Source: JAKBEU01 sp036172095 (lineage in GTDB: Bacteria; Patescibacteriota; Microgenomatia; UBA1406; GWC2-37-13). From it: DNA of 47,933 nt. Numbering within the stretch: the first letter of the stretch is position 1; each line of letters begins with the position of its first letter. Both the position numbers and the translations under genes were made by a program. The notes beneath the pieces were generated by a model. It searched no databases, was not told where the DNA came from, and was given only the letters and a program-made list of their open reading frames with translations. The DNA lies in assembly GCA_036172095.1 (NCBI GenBank), contig JAVHSH010000021.1:1-47933 (forward strand). The letters run 5' to 3'. This document shows positions 31,943 through 40,883 of the stretch, in pieces.

Positions 31943-32656
31943 ATGAACCAATTTAAAGCCACCCTCCTCGCAAAACAACAGGTTTCAGAAGATGTGTATC
32001 ACCTTTATTTTTATTCACTAGAGGGTGCATTTAGTTTTACTCCTGGGCAGTATGCTATCTTAACCATTCCCGGCCAACCCCCTTTAAAAAGATTGTATTC
32101 ATTCGCTAGCGCTCCTAGTAAATATGGGGAGTTTGAGTTGTTAATAAAGATTGTGGATGGTGGTGTTGGCACACAGTATCTAAAAAAGCTTCGTATAGGC
32201 GACTGCGTGGATGTTGGTGGGCCAGCTGGTCTCTTTACACAACAGAATAACCAAAAAAGGAAGGTTTTTATGGCAACAGGCACGGGCTATGCCCCAATTC
32301 GAAGCTTTTTCCTTTCTTCATCCCCCACCAACCTCAAAAACAGTGTCCTTTTTTGGGGAATGAAGACTCTCGACGAAACATATCTGTTTGATGAATTAAG
32401 CTCACTTTCTACTCAACGCGGTCTTTCTTTTTATTATTGTTTATCAAGACAGGATTCTTTAGCATCAATTCCCGTATATTTACTGCAACATTACCGCACG
32501 GGTCATATTCAAGACGTTTGGAAAGGCGTTCTTGGAGAGCCTAATATTGATGATGAATATTATCTATGTGGCTCACGCACAGTTATCGAGTCTCTTCGCA
32601 CACTCCTCCTTTCCCTAAAGATCCCTAAAGAAAGCGTATATTTTGAGAAATATTGA
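31943..32656 (+). CDS. FAD/NAD(P)-binding oxidoreductase (ferredoxin-NADP reductase fold)
   Basis: The 237-residue protein has FAD-binding KRLYSFAS (RxYS-type), PGQYAIL, the NAD(P)-binding FMATGTGYAPIRSF and a C-terminal YLCGSRTVIESL segment. This is the FNR fold without a ferredoxin or heme domain. Its redox partner is unknown. It starts 9 nt after the ATPase gene. Confidence 0.88.
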   Translation: MNQFKATLLAKQQVSEDVYHLYFYSLEGAFSFTPGQYAILTIPGQPPLKRLYSFASAPSKYGEFELLIKIVDGGVGTQYLKKLRIGDCVDVGGPAGLFTQQNNQKRKVFMATGTGYAPIRSFFLSSSPTNLKNSVLFWGMKTLDETYLFDELSSLSTQRGLSFYYCLSRQDSLASIPVYLLQHYRTGHIQDVWKGVLGEPNIDDEYYLCGSRTVIESLRTLLLSLKIPKESVYFEKY

Positions 32657-32734
32657 CCCCACGATACCCATAGTTTCATGAAATAAGCCACTTCAAGTTG
32701 CAATTCTCCCACGCATGTGTTATATTATAGGACC

Positions 32735-33598
32735 ATGGAATTTACAGCTATAAGAACTCTTATAATAGAGTTCATCCAATACCTTTCCTCCCAAGGAAAA
32801 TCATCTTTTACACTCATCGCATACAAAAAAGATCTTGAGCAGTTTGCTGGATTCCTTTCAAGCGTTGAAAAAAACGATGTTAGGGAAATAAAAAAAGAAG
32901 ATATTGATGGTTTCATTGGAAAACTCATTAAGGATGGATATACAAAAAAATCAGCCTCTCGCAAACTCAATTCTATACGGACTTTTTTTAGATTTCTAAA
33001 AAATAATCAGAAAATTGAACAAAATCCCTCCCTTGATGTGTCACATCCAAAATACACACAGTCCGCTCCTCGAATTTTAAGCAAACAAGAATATCATGCT
33101 CTTCGAGACTTCGCCAAGGATGATGCTCGCACCTATGCTCTTATTGAGGTACTCCTTCAGACGGGAATTAAAATAGGTGAGCTAGCGGGGTTAAAACTTG
33201 GAGACGTTCTTGAGGGAGACCTTCATATATGCATATATGGAAAAACGCCAGAAAGAAATATTCCTCTTAATAAATCTGCAAAAAAAGCCGTTTCTGAATA
33301 TGTTAAGGTAAGGGGTAATGGTAAACCAGAAGATCCTCTTTTTATAACAAGAAGTGGAAAATCAATTCTCATCCGAAATATCAGACAGATAATCAATCGT
33401 TGTTTTAGAGAGGTTGAGATACAAAAAGCAACGGTAAACGACTTAAGAAATACATTTATAGCCCAACAAATACTTAGTGGGGCATCTTTGGAATATATTG
33501 CAAAAATAGTCGGCCACAGAAGGCTTTCTTCAACGGAGCGATTCCTCACTCTTGTAAGAGACGAAACAAAGAAAAAAGAACAGCTTGGTGAGCTATAA
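32735..33598 (+). CDS. Tyrosine-recombinase (XerC/D-like) protein with degenerate active site
   Basis: The 287-residue protein has the N-terminal SAM-like core-binding domain (SSFTLIAYKKDLEQF, SASRKLNSIRTFFRFL) and the catalytic domain by order. In the family the active site is R-K-HxxR-H-Y. Here ArgI is Lys (K146, in TGIKIGELAGL), the Lys is present (K170), HxxR is NDLR (N235, R238), the late His is present (H261), and the nucleophile Tyr is Phe (F270, in STERFL). It should bind DNA but not cleave it. The ATG is 6 nt after TATTAT (32723-32728). It lies 1.5 kb from the putative oriC. Confidence 0.83.
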   Translation: MEFTAIRTLIIEFIQYLSSQGKSSFTLIAYKKDLEQFAGFLSSVEKNDVREIKKEDIDGFIGKLIKDGYTKKSASRKLNSIRTFFRFLKNNQKIEQNPSLDVSHPKYTQSAPRILSKQEYHALRDFAKDDARTYALIEVLLQTGIKIGELAGLKLGDVLEGDLHICIYGKTPERNIPLNKSAKKAVSEYVKVRGNGKPEDPLFITRSGKSILIRNIRQIINRCFREVEIQKATVNDLRNTFIAQQILSGASLEYIAKIVGHRRLSSTERFLTLVRDETKKKEQLGEL

Positions 33599-33606
33599 TA
33601 TAGCTC

Positions 33607-34026
33607 ATGGACATTATTATTCACACCGATGGAGGAGCTCTCCATAATCCTGGCCCCGCTGCTAGCGCCTACGTTATCACAAAAAATAATGGATCGCTTC
33701 TGGAAAAAAAGGGTTTTTTTTTGGGTTCTCAAACAAATAATTACGCAGAATATATGGCTGTCAATAACGCTCTTCTCGCTGTTTTAAGACTAAAAAAAAC
33801 CATTCCCATCTCTTCCGTTTCTTTTATCTCTGACTCACTTCTTCTAGTAAGTCAATTAAATGGATTATATAAGGTAAAAAACGAAAGAATTAGAGAGTTT
33901 GTTTTCGAGATAAGATCCCTCGAGCAACAGATTGGGGTTCCAATATCCTACACTCATGTGCTTCGAGAAAAAAACGAAGACGCCGACTCTTTAGTTAAAG
34001 AATGCCTCACCCCTCATTATTCCTGA
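33607..34026 (+). CDS. rnhA: Ribonuclease HI
   Basis: The 139-residue protein has the four RNase H acids in order: HTDGGALHNPG (Asp), NNYAEYMA (Glu), ISDSLLLVSQLNG (Asp) and NEDADSL (Asp). It cleaves RNA in RNA-DNA hybrids. The ATG follows TATAAT (33594-33599) by 7 nt, overlapping the end of the recombinase-like gene. Its end overlaps dnaN by 10 nt (convergent). Confidence 0.93.
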   Translation: MDIIIHTDGGALHNPGPAASAYVITKNNGSLLEKKGFFLGSQTNNYAEYMAVNNALLAVLRLKKTIPISSVSFISDSLLLVSQLNGLYKVKNERIREFVFEIRSLEQQIGVPISYTHVLREKNEDADSLVKECLTPHYS

Positions 34027-35111
34027 ATTCTGACAGGCATAATTATATGTGTGTAGTCTTTTTCGCTGGTCTTGAACACAACTGGAGCGTCTGGTCTCAA
34101 TAATTCTATTGATATTTTTTCATCTTTTGTGGAGTTCAAGAAGTCGATAAGGAATTTAAAATTGAATGCAACCCTCATCGCCGCCCCTTCAAATTCACAT
34201 TCTTGGGTTGTTGAGTTTTCAGCCCCTCCTTCTGTCTTTGGTGAAAAAGTAAGGCCATTCTTGTCGAAGTTACAAACAACAATGTTTGAAAAATCTCTAG
34301 CGAACACAGAGATAAGTTTTACGTTTCTAATTAACTCTTCTTTGTCTAATATAATGGTGGTCTTTTTTTCCTTTGGAATAACCCTCTCGTAGGGAGGGAA
34401 GTCTCCCTCAATGAGGCGAGTAAAGTATTCATCCTCGTCTGTTTTAAAGAATATCATCTTCTCCTTATCTAGATAGCTCATCTGTATCTCTTTTTTTTCT
34501 TTTATGTTTCGAGACAGTTCCACCAAAAACTCAGCCGGAACGAGAGACGCTTTTAGATTGATGTCATTTTTTATATGAAGAAGGGACAGTCTAAACCCGT
34601 CTGTGGAGACCACATCCATTTCTCCATCCTTTTCAACAAAATTAACACCGCTTAACACGGGACGAGACAGGTCTTTTGAAGCAGAGAATAATACGAGAGA
34701 GATTATCTTCTCAAACGTCTTTACTTCTATTTTTTGTGTTTTCTCATCCATTCTTGGCGGTGTTGGAAAATCGACTCCTGGCATAAAAGGAAACGTCCCC
34801 TTCGATTTCTTCTGGAGAATTGTCATCTTTTCTTTTTCAATGTGTGCCGTTATGTCCCCAGGAGCAAGATAAGACAAGAACTCGACAATCTTCCGCGTAT
34901 CAAGAAGAAATCTACACTCTCCTTCTTGTGTTGAACCTATTGATGTGTGGAAGAAGGTGCTCAAATCAGTTGAGTATAGATGGAGTTTTTTTTCTTTATT
35001 AATAAACAAGATTCCCTGCAGCCCTGCTGTGGATCCCACTCGAGAAGAGGTAAAGCGAGACGCTTGAAGAATGCTTCCTAACAAGAGGTCCTTATTTGTT
35101 GTTATCTCCAT
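34017..35111 (-). CDS. dnaN: DNA polymerase III beta subunit (sliding clamp)
   Basis: The 364-residue protein has the three-domain clamp pattern: N-terminal MEITTNKDLLLGSILQASR, domain 2 SRPVLSGVNF, DGFRLSLL, and C-terminal IIMPVRIQE, matching the usual MPMR-containing end. It is the processivity ring for the replicative polymerase. It lies downstream of dnaA on the same strand with 123 nt between, the classical oriC arrangement. Confidence 0.96.
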   Translation of the reverse strand: MEITTNKDLLLGSILQASRFTSSRVGSTAGLQGILFINKEKKLHLYSTDLSTFFHTSIGSTQEGECRFLLDTRKIVEFLSYLAPGDITAHIEKEKMTILQKKSKGTFPFMPGVDFPTPPRMDEKTQKIEVKTFEKIISLVLFSASKDLSRPVLSGVNFVEKDGEMDVVSTDGFRLSLLHIKNDINLKASLVPAEFLVELSRNIKEKKEIQMSYLDKEKMIFFKTDEDEYFTRLIEGDFPPYERVIPKEKKTTIILDKEELIRNVKLISVFARDFSNIVVCNFDKNGLTFSPKTEGGAENSTTQECEFEGAAMRVAFNFKFLIDFLNSTKDEKISIELLRPDAPVVFKTSEKDYTHIIMPVRIQE

Positions 35112-35234
35112 ATTTAGTTATATATAAATTAGTAGTAGTAGAGTATGTGCATAAGTGTATAAAATGAGAAAGATCTTTTCAACACAAGACAAATCGAAAA
35201 AAAGAGGTGTGGAATTACTGTGGTATTCACGTGT
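35112..35234. other. Putative oriC in the dnaA-dnaN intergenic region
   Basis: The 123-nt gap holds an AT-rich stretch (35111-35130), a run of four TAG (35130-35141) that fits the DnaA-trio element, and 4 nt further a consensus DnaA box on the minus strand (TGTGCATAA, 35146-35154; consensus TTWTNCACA reversed). That order (AT-rich, trios, box) is the basal unwinding layout known from other bacteria. Weaker box-like TGTGG sequences follow near 35210-35225. Confidence 0.6.
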
Positions 35235-36551
35235 TTAAGTGAGGGATTGGACTATCTTATCAATCTCCGCCTTGATCTGGGAGTCTTTCATATACAATGA
35301 GCTTATTTTCTCAAACGCATACATGACTGTTGTGTGGTCTTTTCTTTTAAGCGTCAGAGCAACCTCTTCAAGCTTCATATGAAGCTCCTTTCTTAAAAGA
35401 TACATTATTATTTGACGAGGAAAGGCAACCGATTCGGTTCGTGTTGGACTTTTGATTACACTTGGCTTAATTCCATAATAGAGACACACAACCCTTATAA
35501 CATCTTGAGGAGATATTCTCTTAACGAGAACAGAAGAAGTGTTTTTAAAATAAAGGTCTACCTCTTCAAGATCGATCTCATCTTTTCTCCCAATAGTCCG
35601 AGCATACAAGGACAGGAGAGCACCCTCAAGGGCACGAGAGTCTGTTGTCTGTTCCGCCACAACACGGGCCGCATCCATATGTATCTGTATATTTTTTTCT
35701 TTTGCTTTAATGAGGAGAATGGCCGTCCTAAGCTCAAAATCTGCTGGTTGGAGATCGACAATAAGACCCCCAGAAAAACGTGAACGAAGGCGGTCTTCTA
35801 GGTTTTTTATTTCATGAGGAGCCCTGTCTGATGTAAGAATAACTTGGCCTCCCGCTCCAACAATCGTGTTGAATGTGTGGAAAAACTCCTCTTGGACAGT
35901 CTGTTTCCCAGCTATAAACTGAATGTCGTCCACAATTAATAAATGGAGGCGCCTATATTTTTTTCTAAATGCCTGAGTGGTTTTGTTTTGAATAGACTCA
36001 ATAAGCTCATTGGTAAATCTGTCGCCGGGACAGAACAAAACCTTTCCCTCCTGATTTTTTTCAAGTACGGTGCGCGCAACTGCTTGGGCTAAGTGAGTCT
36101 TTCCAACACCAACCCCCCCATAAAAAAACAAAGGGTTATAAGAGTTTCCGGGGTTTTGTGAAACGGCCTGTGCCGCCGCAAAAGCTACATTGTTGCTTGT
36201 TGAAACGGCAAAATTATCAAATGTATATTTTAGGTTCAACCCAGAGCGTGTGAATAAATCCTCCAGTGGAGGTTCGTAGGTGAGAAGAGGTGTTTCAAGC
36301 CTAGGGGTCTTTTGTTTAGATATAAACTCAACACGCATCGACTTCTTAAAATAGGCAGCTATGTGTATTTCTATCTCCAACTTCCTACTCAATAAATATT
36401 TAGACATCCCAAGGCTGTCCGTCATAACAACCATTCTTTCGTCCGTCATCTCTTGGAGTGAGGATTGACCCATTAAGGAAAATATTACTGATTTTTCAGG
36501 AAGGGAATTTTTTAAATACTCCAAAAAACTTTTCCAGGTGGATTGCATCAT
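35235..36551 (-). CDS. dnaA: Chromosomal replication initiator DnaA
   Basis: The ATG at 36551 (another at 36548) matches the family start (TWKSFLEYLKNSLPEKS); the frame upstream was discarded. The 438-residue protein has domain I, the AAA+ core with Walker A GGVGVGKTHLAQA, Walker B LLIVDDIQFIAGK, and the C-terminal DNA-binding domain with the RKDHTTVMYAF signature. It unwinds oriC. An inverted pair of perfect DnaA boxes 17 nt upstream of the start suggests autoregulation. A -10-like TATACA (minus strand, 36559-36564) is 7 nt from the ATG. Confidence 0.97.
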   Translation of the reverse strand: MMQSTWKSFLEYLKNSLPEKSVIFSLMGQSSLQEMTDERMVVMTDSLGMSKYLLSRKLEIEIHIAAYFKKSMRVEFISKQKTPRLETPLLTYEPPLEDLFTRSGLNLKYTFDNFAVSTSNNVAFAAAQAVSQNPGNSYNPLFFYGGVGVGKTHLAQAVARTVLEKNQEGKVLFCPGDRFTNELIESIQNKTTQAFRKKYRRLHLLIVDDIQFIAGKQTVQEEFFHTFNTIVGAGGQVILTSDRAPHEIKNLEDRLRSRFSGGLIVDLQPADFELRTAILLIKAKEKNIQIHMDAARVVAEQTTDSRALEGALLSLYARTIGRKDEIDLEEVDLYFKNTSSVLVKRISPQDVIRVVCLYYGIKPSVIKSPTRTESVAFPRQIIMYLLRKELHMKLEEVALTLKRKDHTTVMYAFEKISSLYMKDSQIKAEIDKIVQSLT

Positions 36552-36567
36552 TGAGCCGTGTATAATT

Positions 36568-36586
36568 TGTGGATAACTTATCCACA
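36568..36586. promoter_or_regulatory. Inverted pair of perfect DnaA boxes upstream of dnaA
   Basis: TGTGGATAA (36568-36576), one C, then TTATCCACA (36578-36586): two perfect boxes head to head. They lie just upstream of the dnaA -10-like sequence and may serve autoregulation and origin function. Confidence 0.9.
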
Positions 36587-36672
36587 AATAATAAACATCT
36601 TCACACAAAATAGCAAGTGGGAATATCTAGCTCAAAACCAGTACAATCTATATATATTTCAACCATTTATAT

Positions 36673-37341
36673 ATGCTTTCCATTCTTTTTCCTAAGTTTT
36701 GTATTGGGTGTGGGTTTGTGGGAGACTACATTTGCACTGACTGCTTTAAAAAAATTTTGATAATAAAAAACAATAGGTGTATTTATTGTGGTAAAAATGG
36801 AACTTTAGGTCTTACTCATGTAGCGTGTAGAAAAACCAAGGGGATAGACGGGTGTGTTTCTTTTTACAAATATAGCTCTCTCATCAAAGATGTCATAGTC
36901 CAATCGAAATACCGCCGGGCACACCTGGTGCTTTCGAGTTTGCTTGGGGCTGCCAGCCCCTCCTTTTACAAAACAATCTGGAAATGGAAAAAGATGTTTT
37001 CCCCAGTTGTCGTTCCCATCCCCCTTCATTCCCAGAGAGAGCTTGAAAGAGGATTCAATCAATCGAACATTATTGGGAATCACATTGCAAAAACAATAAG
37101 TCTCCCAATTAAAAATATTCTTATCAGAACCAAAAATACAAAGCACCTCGCAAACATAAAAAATGACAACGATCGAAGGATGATAATAAATAACGCGTTT
37201 AAATATGTGGGGGAAGGTGTCCCCGAAACAGCATTACTGATTGATGATGTTATAACAACAAACTCAACTGTTGGAGAGTGTGCCAAGGTGTTAAAGAAAT
37301 TTGGGGTTAGGACCGTTCTAGCCTTCTCACTTGCGAAATAG
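36673..37341 (+). CDS. comF: ComF-family phosphoribosyltransferase-like protein
   Basis: The 222-residue protein has an N-terminal zinc-ribbon region with cysteine pairs (FCIGCG, ICTDC, CIYCG), then a PRTase-like domain: VVVPIPLHSQRELERGFNQS and the PRPP loop ALLIDDVITTNSTV. In naturally competent bacteria ComF helps process imported DNA. Its presence agrees with a DNA-uptake ability, which is common in reduced CPR genomes. It is divergent from dnaA. Confidence 0.93.
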   Translation: MLSILFPKFCIGCGFVGDYICTDCFKKILIIKNNRCIYCGKNGTLGLTHVACRKTKGIDGCVSFYKYSSLIKDVIVQSKYRRAHLVLSSLLGAASPSFYKTIWKWKKMFSPVVVPIPLHSQRELERGFNQSNIIGNHIAKTISLPIKNILIRTKNTKHLANIKNDNDRRMIINNAFKYVGEGVPETALLIDDVITTNSTVGECAKVLKKFGVRTVLAFSLAK

Positions 37342-37367
37342 AGAGTGTGCGTGATATTATTATCTAT

Positions 37368-38348
37368 ATGGATAAAGAACTTCCAAAAATAGAAATATCA
37401 GTTAAAACAATCCTTATTGGAATAGCCTTGTTTTTCTCTCTTAGGTTTGCGTGGGATATGAGAGACCTTTTACTTTCCCTTTTTATTGCATACATCATAA
37501 TGAGTGCGGCGAAGCAACCTGTTGAATGGTTTGTGTCAAAAGGAGCTTCCCGGGGGGTTGCCGTATTATCCGTATTTCTTCTCTTTATTTTTCTTGTGGG
37601 ATTTGCTATTTCATGGATTATCCCGCCTTTTGTCATAGAGACAACACTTTTCATCAAACACTTCCCCGCAATAGTTGAGAGTATTAAAAAAATAATCCCA
37701 ATAAACATCAACCTTGGTAATTTTTCTTTTATACAATACATCCCAAGTGTCACCAACAATTTCTTCGCTGTCGTGGGCTCTTTGTTTTCAAACGTATCAT
37801 TTGTAGTGACGACAATATTTTTTAGTATTTACCTTACACTTGATTCACAAACGATTTATGATGCGCTTGCCCGTCTATTATCAAAACAAGATGCTGAAAA
37901 GGTTGTAAAAATAGAAAAAAAGATTGAAAAAAGATTGGGACAATGGCTTGTTGGTCAGCTCTTTCTTATGGCTATAATTGGGGTTCTAACATATATGGGA
38001 CTTCTCTTGTTGGGGGTTCGATATGCTCTTCCACTTGGGATAATAGCAGGCGCACTTGAAGCCATACCCACAATCGGGCCCACCATAGCGGCAATTCCCG
38101 CACTCCTTGTTGGTATTTCACAGGCTCCAATACTCGGTCTTTTTACCGTGGTGCTTTCTATAGTCATCCAACAGTTTGAAAATCATATAATAGTCCCTAT
38201 GGTTATGAGAAGGGTAATAGGGCTTCATCCTGTGGTAACACTAATTGCCCTAATCGTTGGGGGAAGGTATGCGGGGGTTTTGGGAATGCTCTTTGCAATT
38301 CCACTAACCCTAGTTGTCGGTGTTATATTGTCACAAAATAAAGAATAG
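37368..38348 (+). CDS. AI-2E family transporter (PerM/YdiK type)
   Basis: The ATG at 37368 gives 326 residues; an upstream GTG frame at 37347 is less likely. It has about eight membrane helices in the family order, with PTIGPTIAAIPALLVGIS and the C-terminal GLHPVVTLIALIVGGRYAGVLGM typical of AI-2E/UPF0118 permeases, some of which are Na+(Li+)/H+ antiporters. It lies 26 nt after comF. Confidence 0.9.
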   Translation: MDKELPKIEISVKTILIGIALFFSLRFAWDMRDLLLSLFIAYIIMSAAKQPVEWFVSKGASRGVAVLSVFLLFIFLVGFAISWIIPPFVIETTLFIKHFPAIVESIKKIIPININLGNFSFIQYIPSVTNNFFAVVGSLFSNVSFVVTTIFFSIYLTLDSQTIYDALARLLSKQDAEKVVKIEKKIEKRLGQWLVGQLFLMAIIGVLTYMGLLLLGVRYALPLGIIAGALEAIPTIGPTIAAIPALLVGISQAPILGLFTVVLSIVIQQFENHIIVPMVMRRVIGLHPVVTLIALIVGGRYAGVLGMLFAIPLTLVVGVILSQNKE

Positions 38349-38356
38349 CCTCCATT

Positions 38357-39649
38357 ATGAAAGTAGCCATTTTTGGTGGTGGGATAACAGGCCTCACATC
38401 AGCATATTATTTATCAAAAAAAGGCTACAACGTAGTCATTTATGAGGCGGGGAACACTTTGGGGGGGCTCGCACAAGGATTTGGAAAGGAAGGGTGGGAT
38501 TGGAAACTAGAAAGGACATATCATCACATTTTCAGCAACGATCATGAAATCCTCAGACTCGCTCAAGCGATTGGATATAAAAGGTTTTTCTTCAAAAAAC
38601 CCCTTACCGCCTCATTATTCGGATACGTAAATAATTACCGCATATTTCCCGTAGATTCACCGAAAGACTTTTTGTTTCTTCCAGAACTGTCACTTTTTAC
38701 CAAGATAAGATCCGCATTCGTTCTCGCTTTTTTGAAGATTTCCCCATTTTTAAAGTTGTTTGAAAAGATGTCGTCGTCGGTGTTTTTGAGGAAAACAATG
38801 GGTGAGGAGATGTGGAGAGTCATGTGGGAGCAGCTTTTTCGGAAAAAGTTCGGAAAATATGCGGAAAAAATATTAGCCTCGTTTATCTGGGCTCGCATAT
38901 CAAAACGAACACAAAACCTTGGATATCCCAACGGCGGGTTCCAAACATTCATCGATTCACTTGCGGAAAAAGATGAAGAACTTGGTGTTGTTATCAATAA
39001 GTCAACAAACATCATTGAAGCAGCAAAAGGGGATGGGATATTTGAGATTCGATTTTCAAAAGAAGGAGTGGTCTTTACAGACAGAGCAGACATCATCATA
39101 TCCACACTCCCATACCCCACATCAATTAAGGTGTTGAAGGGTGTGCTTGGTCAGAGTTTTTGCGAGGAACAGAAAAAAAGAAGATATCTATATGCCATAA
39201 ATCTCATCCTAAAAACAAGAGAACCAATATTAGACAGGGTTTATTGGCTCAATATTGGCGCACAGGACGTTCCTTTTATGTGCGTTGTACAACACACAAA
39301 CTTTATCGAGAGCTCTCATTATGGCAATAAGCATATTTGTTATGTTGCCTGGTATGTAGAAGAGGGGAGTGAGCTTTTAAAAAAAACAGAAAAAGAAATG
39401 CTTGATTTTGTTCTTCCTCATCTTAAAAATATATCTCCTCATCTAACAGACACACCTGAAGTTGTTGGCTTATATAGGGCCCCCTATGCCCAACCCATTT
39501 TTGATGAAGAGTTTATAAAAATCCCCCGTTCTTTTAATACACCAGAAAAAAACATATATATTGCCAATATGGATATGACATATCCCTATGACCGGGGCAC
39601 AAACTACGCGGTTGAAATAGGGAAAAAGGCCGCTGACCTTCTTATGTAA
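38357..39649 (+). CDS. FAD-dependent NAD(P)-binding oxidoreductase (amine-oxidase-like)
   Basis: The 430-residue protein starts with a dinucleotide-binding motif AIFGGGITGLTSAYYLSKKG and the second FAD contact IYEAGNTLGG, then RTYHHIF, and ends with YPYDRGTNYAVEIGKKAA, as in protoporphyrinogen-oxidase-like and UDP-galactopyranose-mutase-like desaturase-type flavoproteins. Its substrate is not clear from sequence; neighbours in sugar metabolism and lipid-linked glycans make a carbohydrate or polyprenyl role plausible. Confidence 0.83.
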   Translation: MKVAIFGGGITGLTSAYYLSKKGYNVVIYEAGNTLGGLAQGFGKEGWDWKLERTYHHIFSNDHEILRLAQAIGYKRFFFKKPLTASLFGYVNNYRIFPVDSPKDFLFLPELSLFTKIRSAFVLAFLKISPFLKLFEKMSSSVFLRKTMGEEMWRVMWEQLFRKKFGKYAEKILASFIWARISKRTQNLGYPNGGFQTFIDSLAEKDEELGVVINKSTNIIEAAKGDGIFEIRFSKEGVVFTDRADIIISTLPYPTSIKVLKGVLGQSFCEEQKKRRYLYAINLILKTREPILDRVYWLNIGAQDVPFMCVVQHTNFIESSHYGNKHICYVAWYVEEGSELLKKTEKEMLDFVLPHLKNISPHLTDTPEVVGLYRAPYAQPIFDEEFIKIPRSFNTPEKNIYIANMDMTYPYDRGTNYAVEIGKKAADLLM

Positions 39650-39700
39650 GGAAAATGGACACCATCTCAAGCTGTTTATTTGATACAATACATATTCAGT

Positions 39701-39777
39701 CGGAGCGTAGTTCAGATGGCTAGAACGTGCGCTTTGGGAGCGCAAGGTCGCGAGTTCAAGTCTCGCCGCTCCGACCA
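39701..39777 (+). tRNA. tRNA-Pro (anticodon TGG)
   Basis: Acceptor CGGAGCG/CGCTCCG, anticodon stem TGCGC/GCGCA with loop TTTGGGA giving TGG (UGG), T-arm GCGAG/CTCGC. CCA is encoded at the 3' end (39775-39777). The D-arm and T-arm are the same as in the GGG isoacceptor at 16469-16542. Confidence 0.95.
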
Positions 39778-39811
39778 TACTTCATTTCTATCTCCTGTAT
39801 AATAAATTTCT

Positions 39812-40879
39812 ATGATAGCCCAAAAAAAACCATACATCATTGTTCCCCATCTGATAGAACAACCGACGTGGGGAGGTTCGTATATTTGTGATAGAAAAGG
39901 CTGGTCAGAAAAAGAGGGTGTGAAAGGAAAAAAAATTGGTCAAAGCTATGAACTTTATAGTAAAACGAAATTGGCTTTTGACATAAGTTCGACAGATGAC
40001 CACCTATTCGGTCCTGGATACAAAAATACAATCGACATCTCTTTATTCCAAGAAGCACGATCATTCCCCCTCATCAAATTTACCCAAGCAAAGGGTAATT
40101 CTTTTCAACTCCATATAGAACCAACCAAACACGATCCATATTGGAAACCAAAAGCAGAATCATGGTATTACTTTGAAGATGGGAAAATAACATTTGGGAT
40201 AAAGAAAGGGGTTCAAATAGAAGAGTATAGAAAAACATGTTTGAGGATCGATTCCAAAATGAAAGAACTCAGTGGGCTGATATCGAAAAATAAAATAGAC
40301 TTTGAAAAAGCAAATAAGCTTGCACAAGAATTTATCCATTTCGAAAATCCTTGGCAATTTGTCAATGTCCACTCGACAAAGAAAGGGGATGTTGTTGATT
40401 TAAGTGGGGGAGGTCTTCATCATTCATGGGAGGAAGATTTAACAACTTGCCCAAAGGGGAATATCTTATATGAGGTACAACAAGATGTCATGGATCCGGT
40501 TTCGACGATTCGATCATTTGATCAAGGAAAATTCAAAGATGATGGGACAATACGAGAAATACAAATTGATGAGTATTTCAAACATATTGATTTAGACGAA
40601 AAAAGAAACACTCTTTCAGTAGAAAGAAATGTGGATGGGAAATTATTTGACACCCCTTTTTATTCCCTCACATCTCTACAACTTGATGCAGACAGAGGTA
40701 TGGAAAGTGACTCTTCATTTCACCACCTCTTCGTTAAGGATGGCTCTATAGATATAAAAGACAAGCTCGGGAATACAATACATATAGGGACGGGGCATTC
40801 ATGTTTTGTTCCCCAAGGAGTCACATATACCATTCGACCAAAAATTACGGGAGAGTTATTGTTAACATATTTAAAGTAA
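39812..40879 (+). CDS. manA: Mannose-6-phosphate isomerase, class I-like
   Basis: The 355-residue cupin protein has TWGG at the start, QLHIEPTKHDPYWKPKAESWYYF (metal and substrate region), and the class I block VVDLSGGGLHHSWEED with EVQQDVMDPVSTIRSFD. It interconverts fructose-6-P and mannose-6-P, feeding GDP-mannose for the mannosyltransferases here. The ATG follows TATAAT (39798-39803) by 8 nt. It is 4 nt from pgi, so they form a hexose-phosphate operon. Confidence 0.85.
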   Translation: MIAQKKPYIIVPHLIEQPTWGGSYICDRKGWSEKEGVKGKKIGQSYELYSKTKLAFDISSTDDHLFGPGYKNTIDISLFQEARSFPLIKFTQAKGNSFQLHIEPTKHDPYWKPKAESWYYFEDGKITFGIKKGVQIEEYRKTCLRIDSKMKELSGLISKNKIDFEKANKLAQEFIHFENPWQFVNVHSTKKGDVVDLSGGGLHHSWEEDLTTCPKGNILYEVQQDVMDPVSTIRSFDQGKFKDDGTIREIQIDEYFKHIDLDEKRNTLSVERNVDGKLFDTPFYSLTSLQLDADRGMESDSSFHHLFVKDGSIDIKDKLGNTIHIGTGHSCFVPQGVTYTIRPKITGELLLTYLK

Positions 40880-40883
40880 GAAT

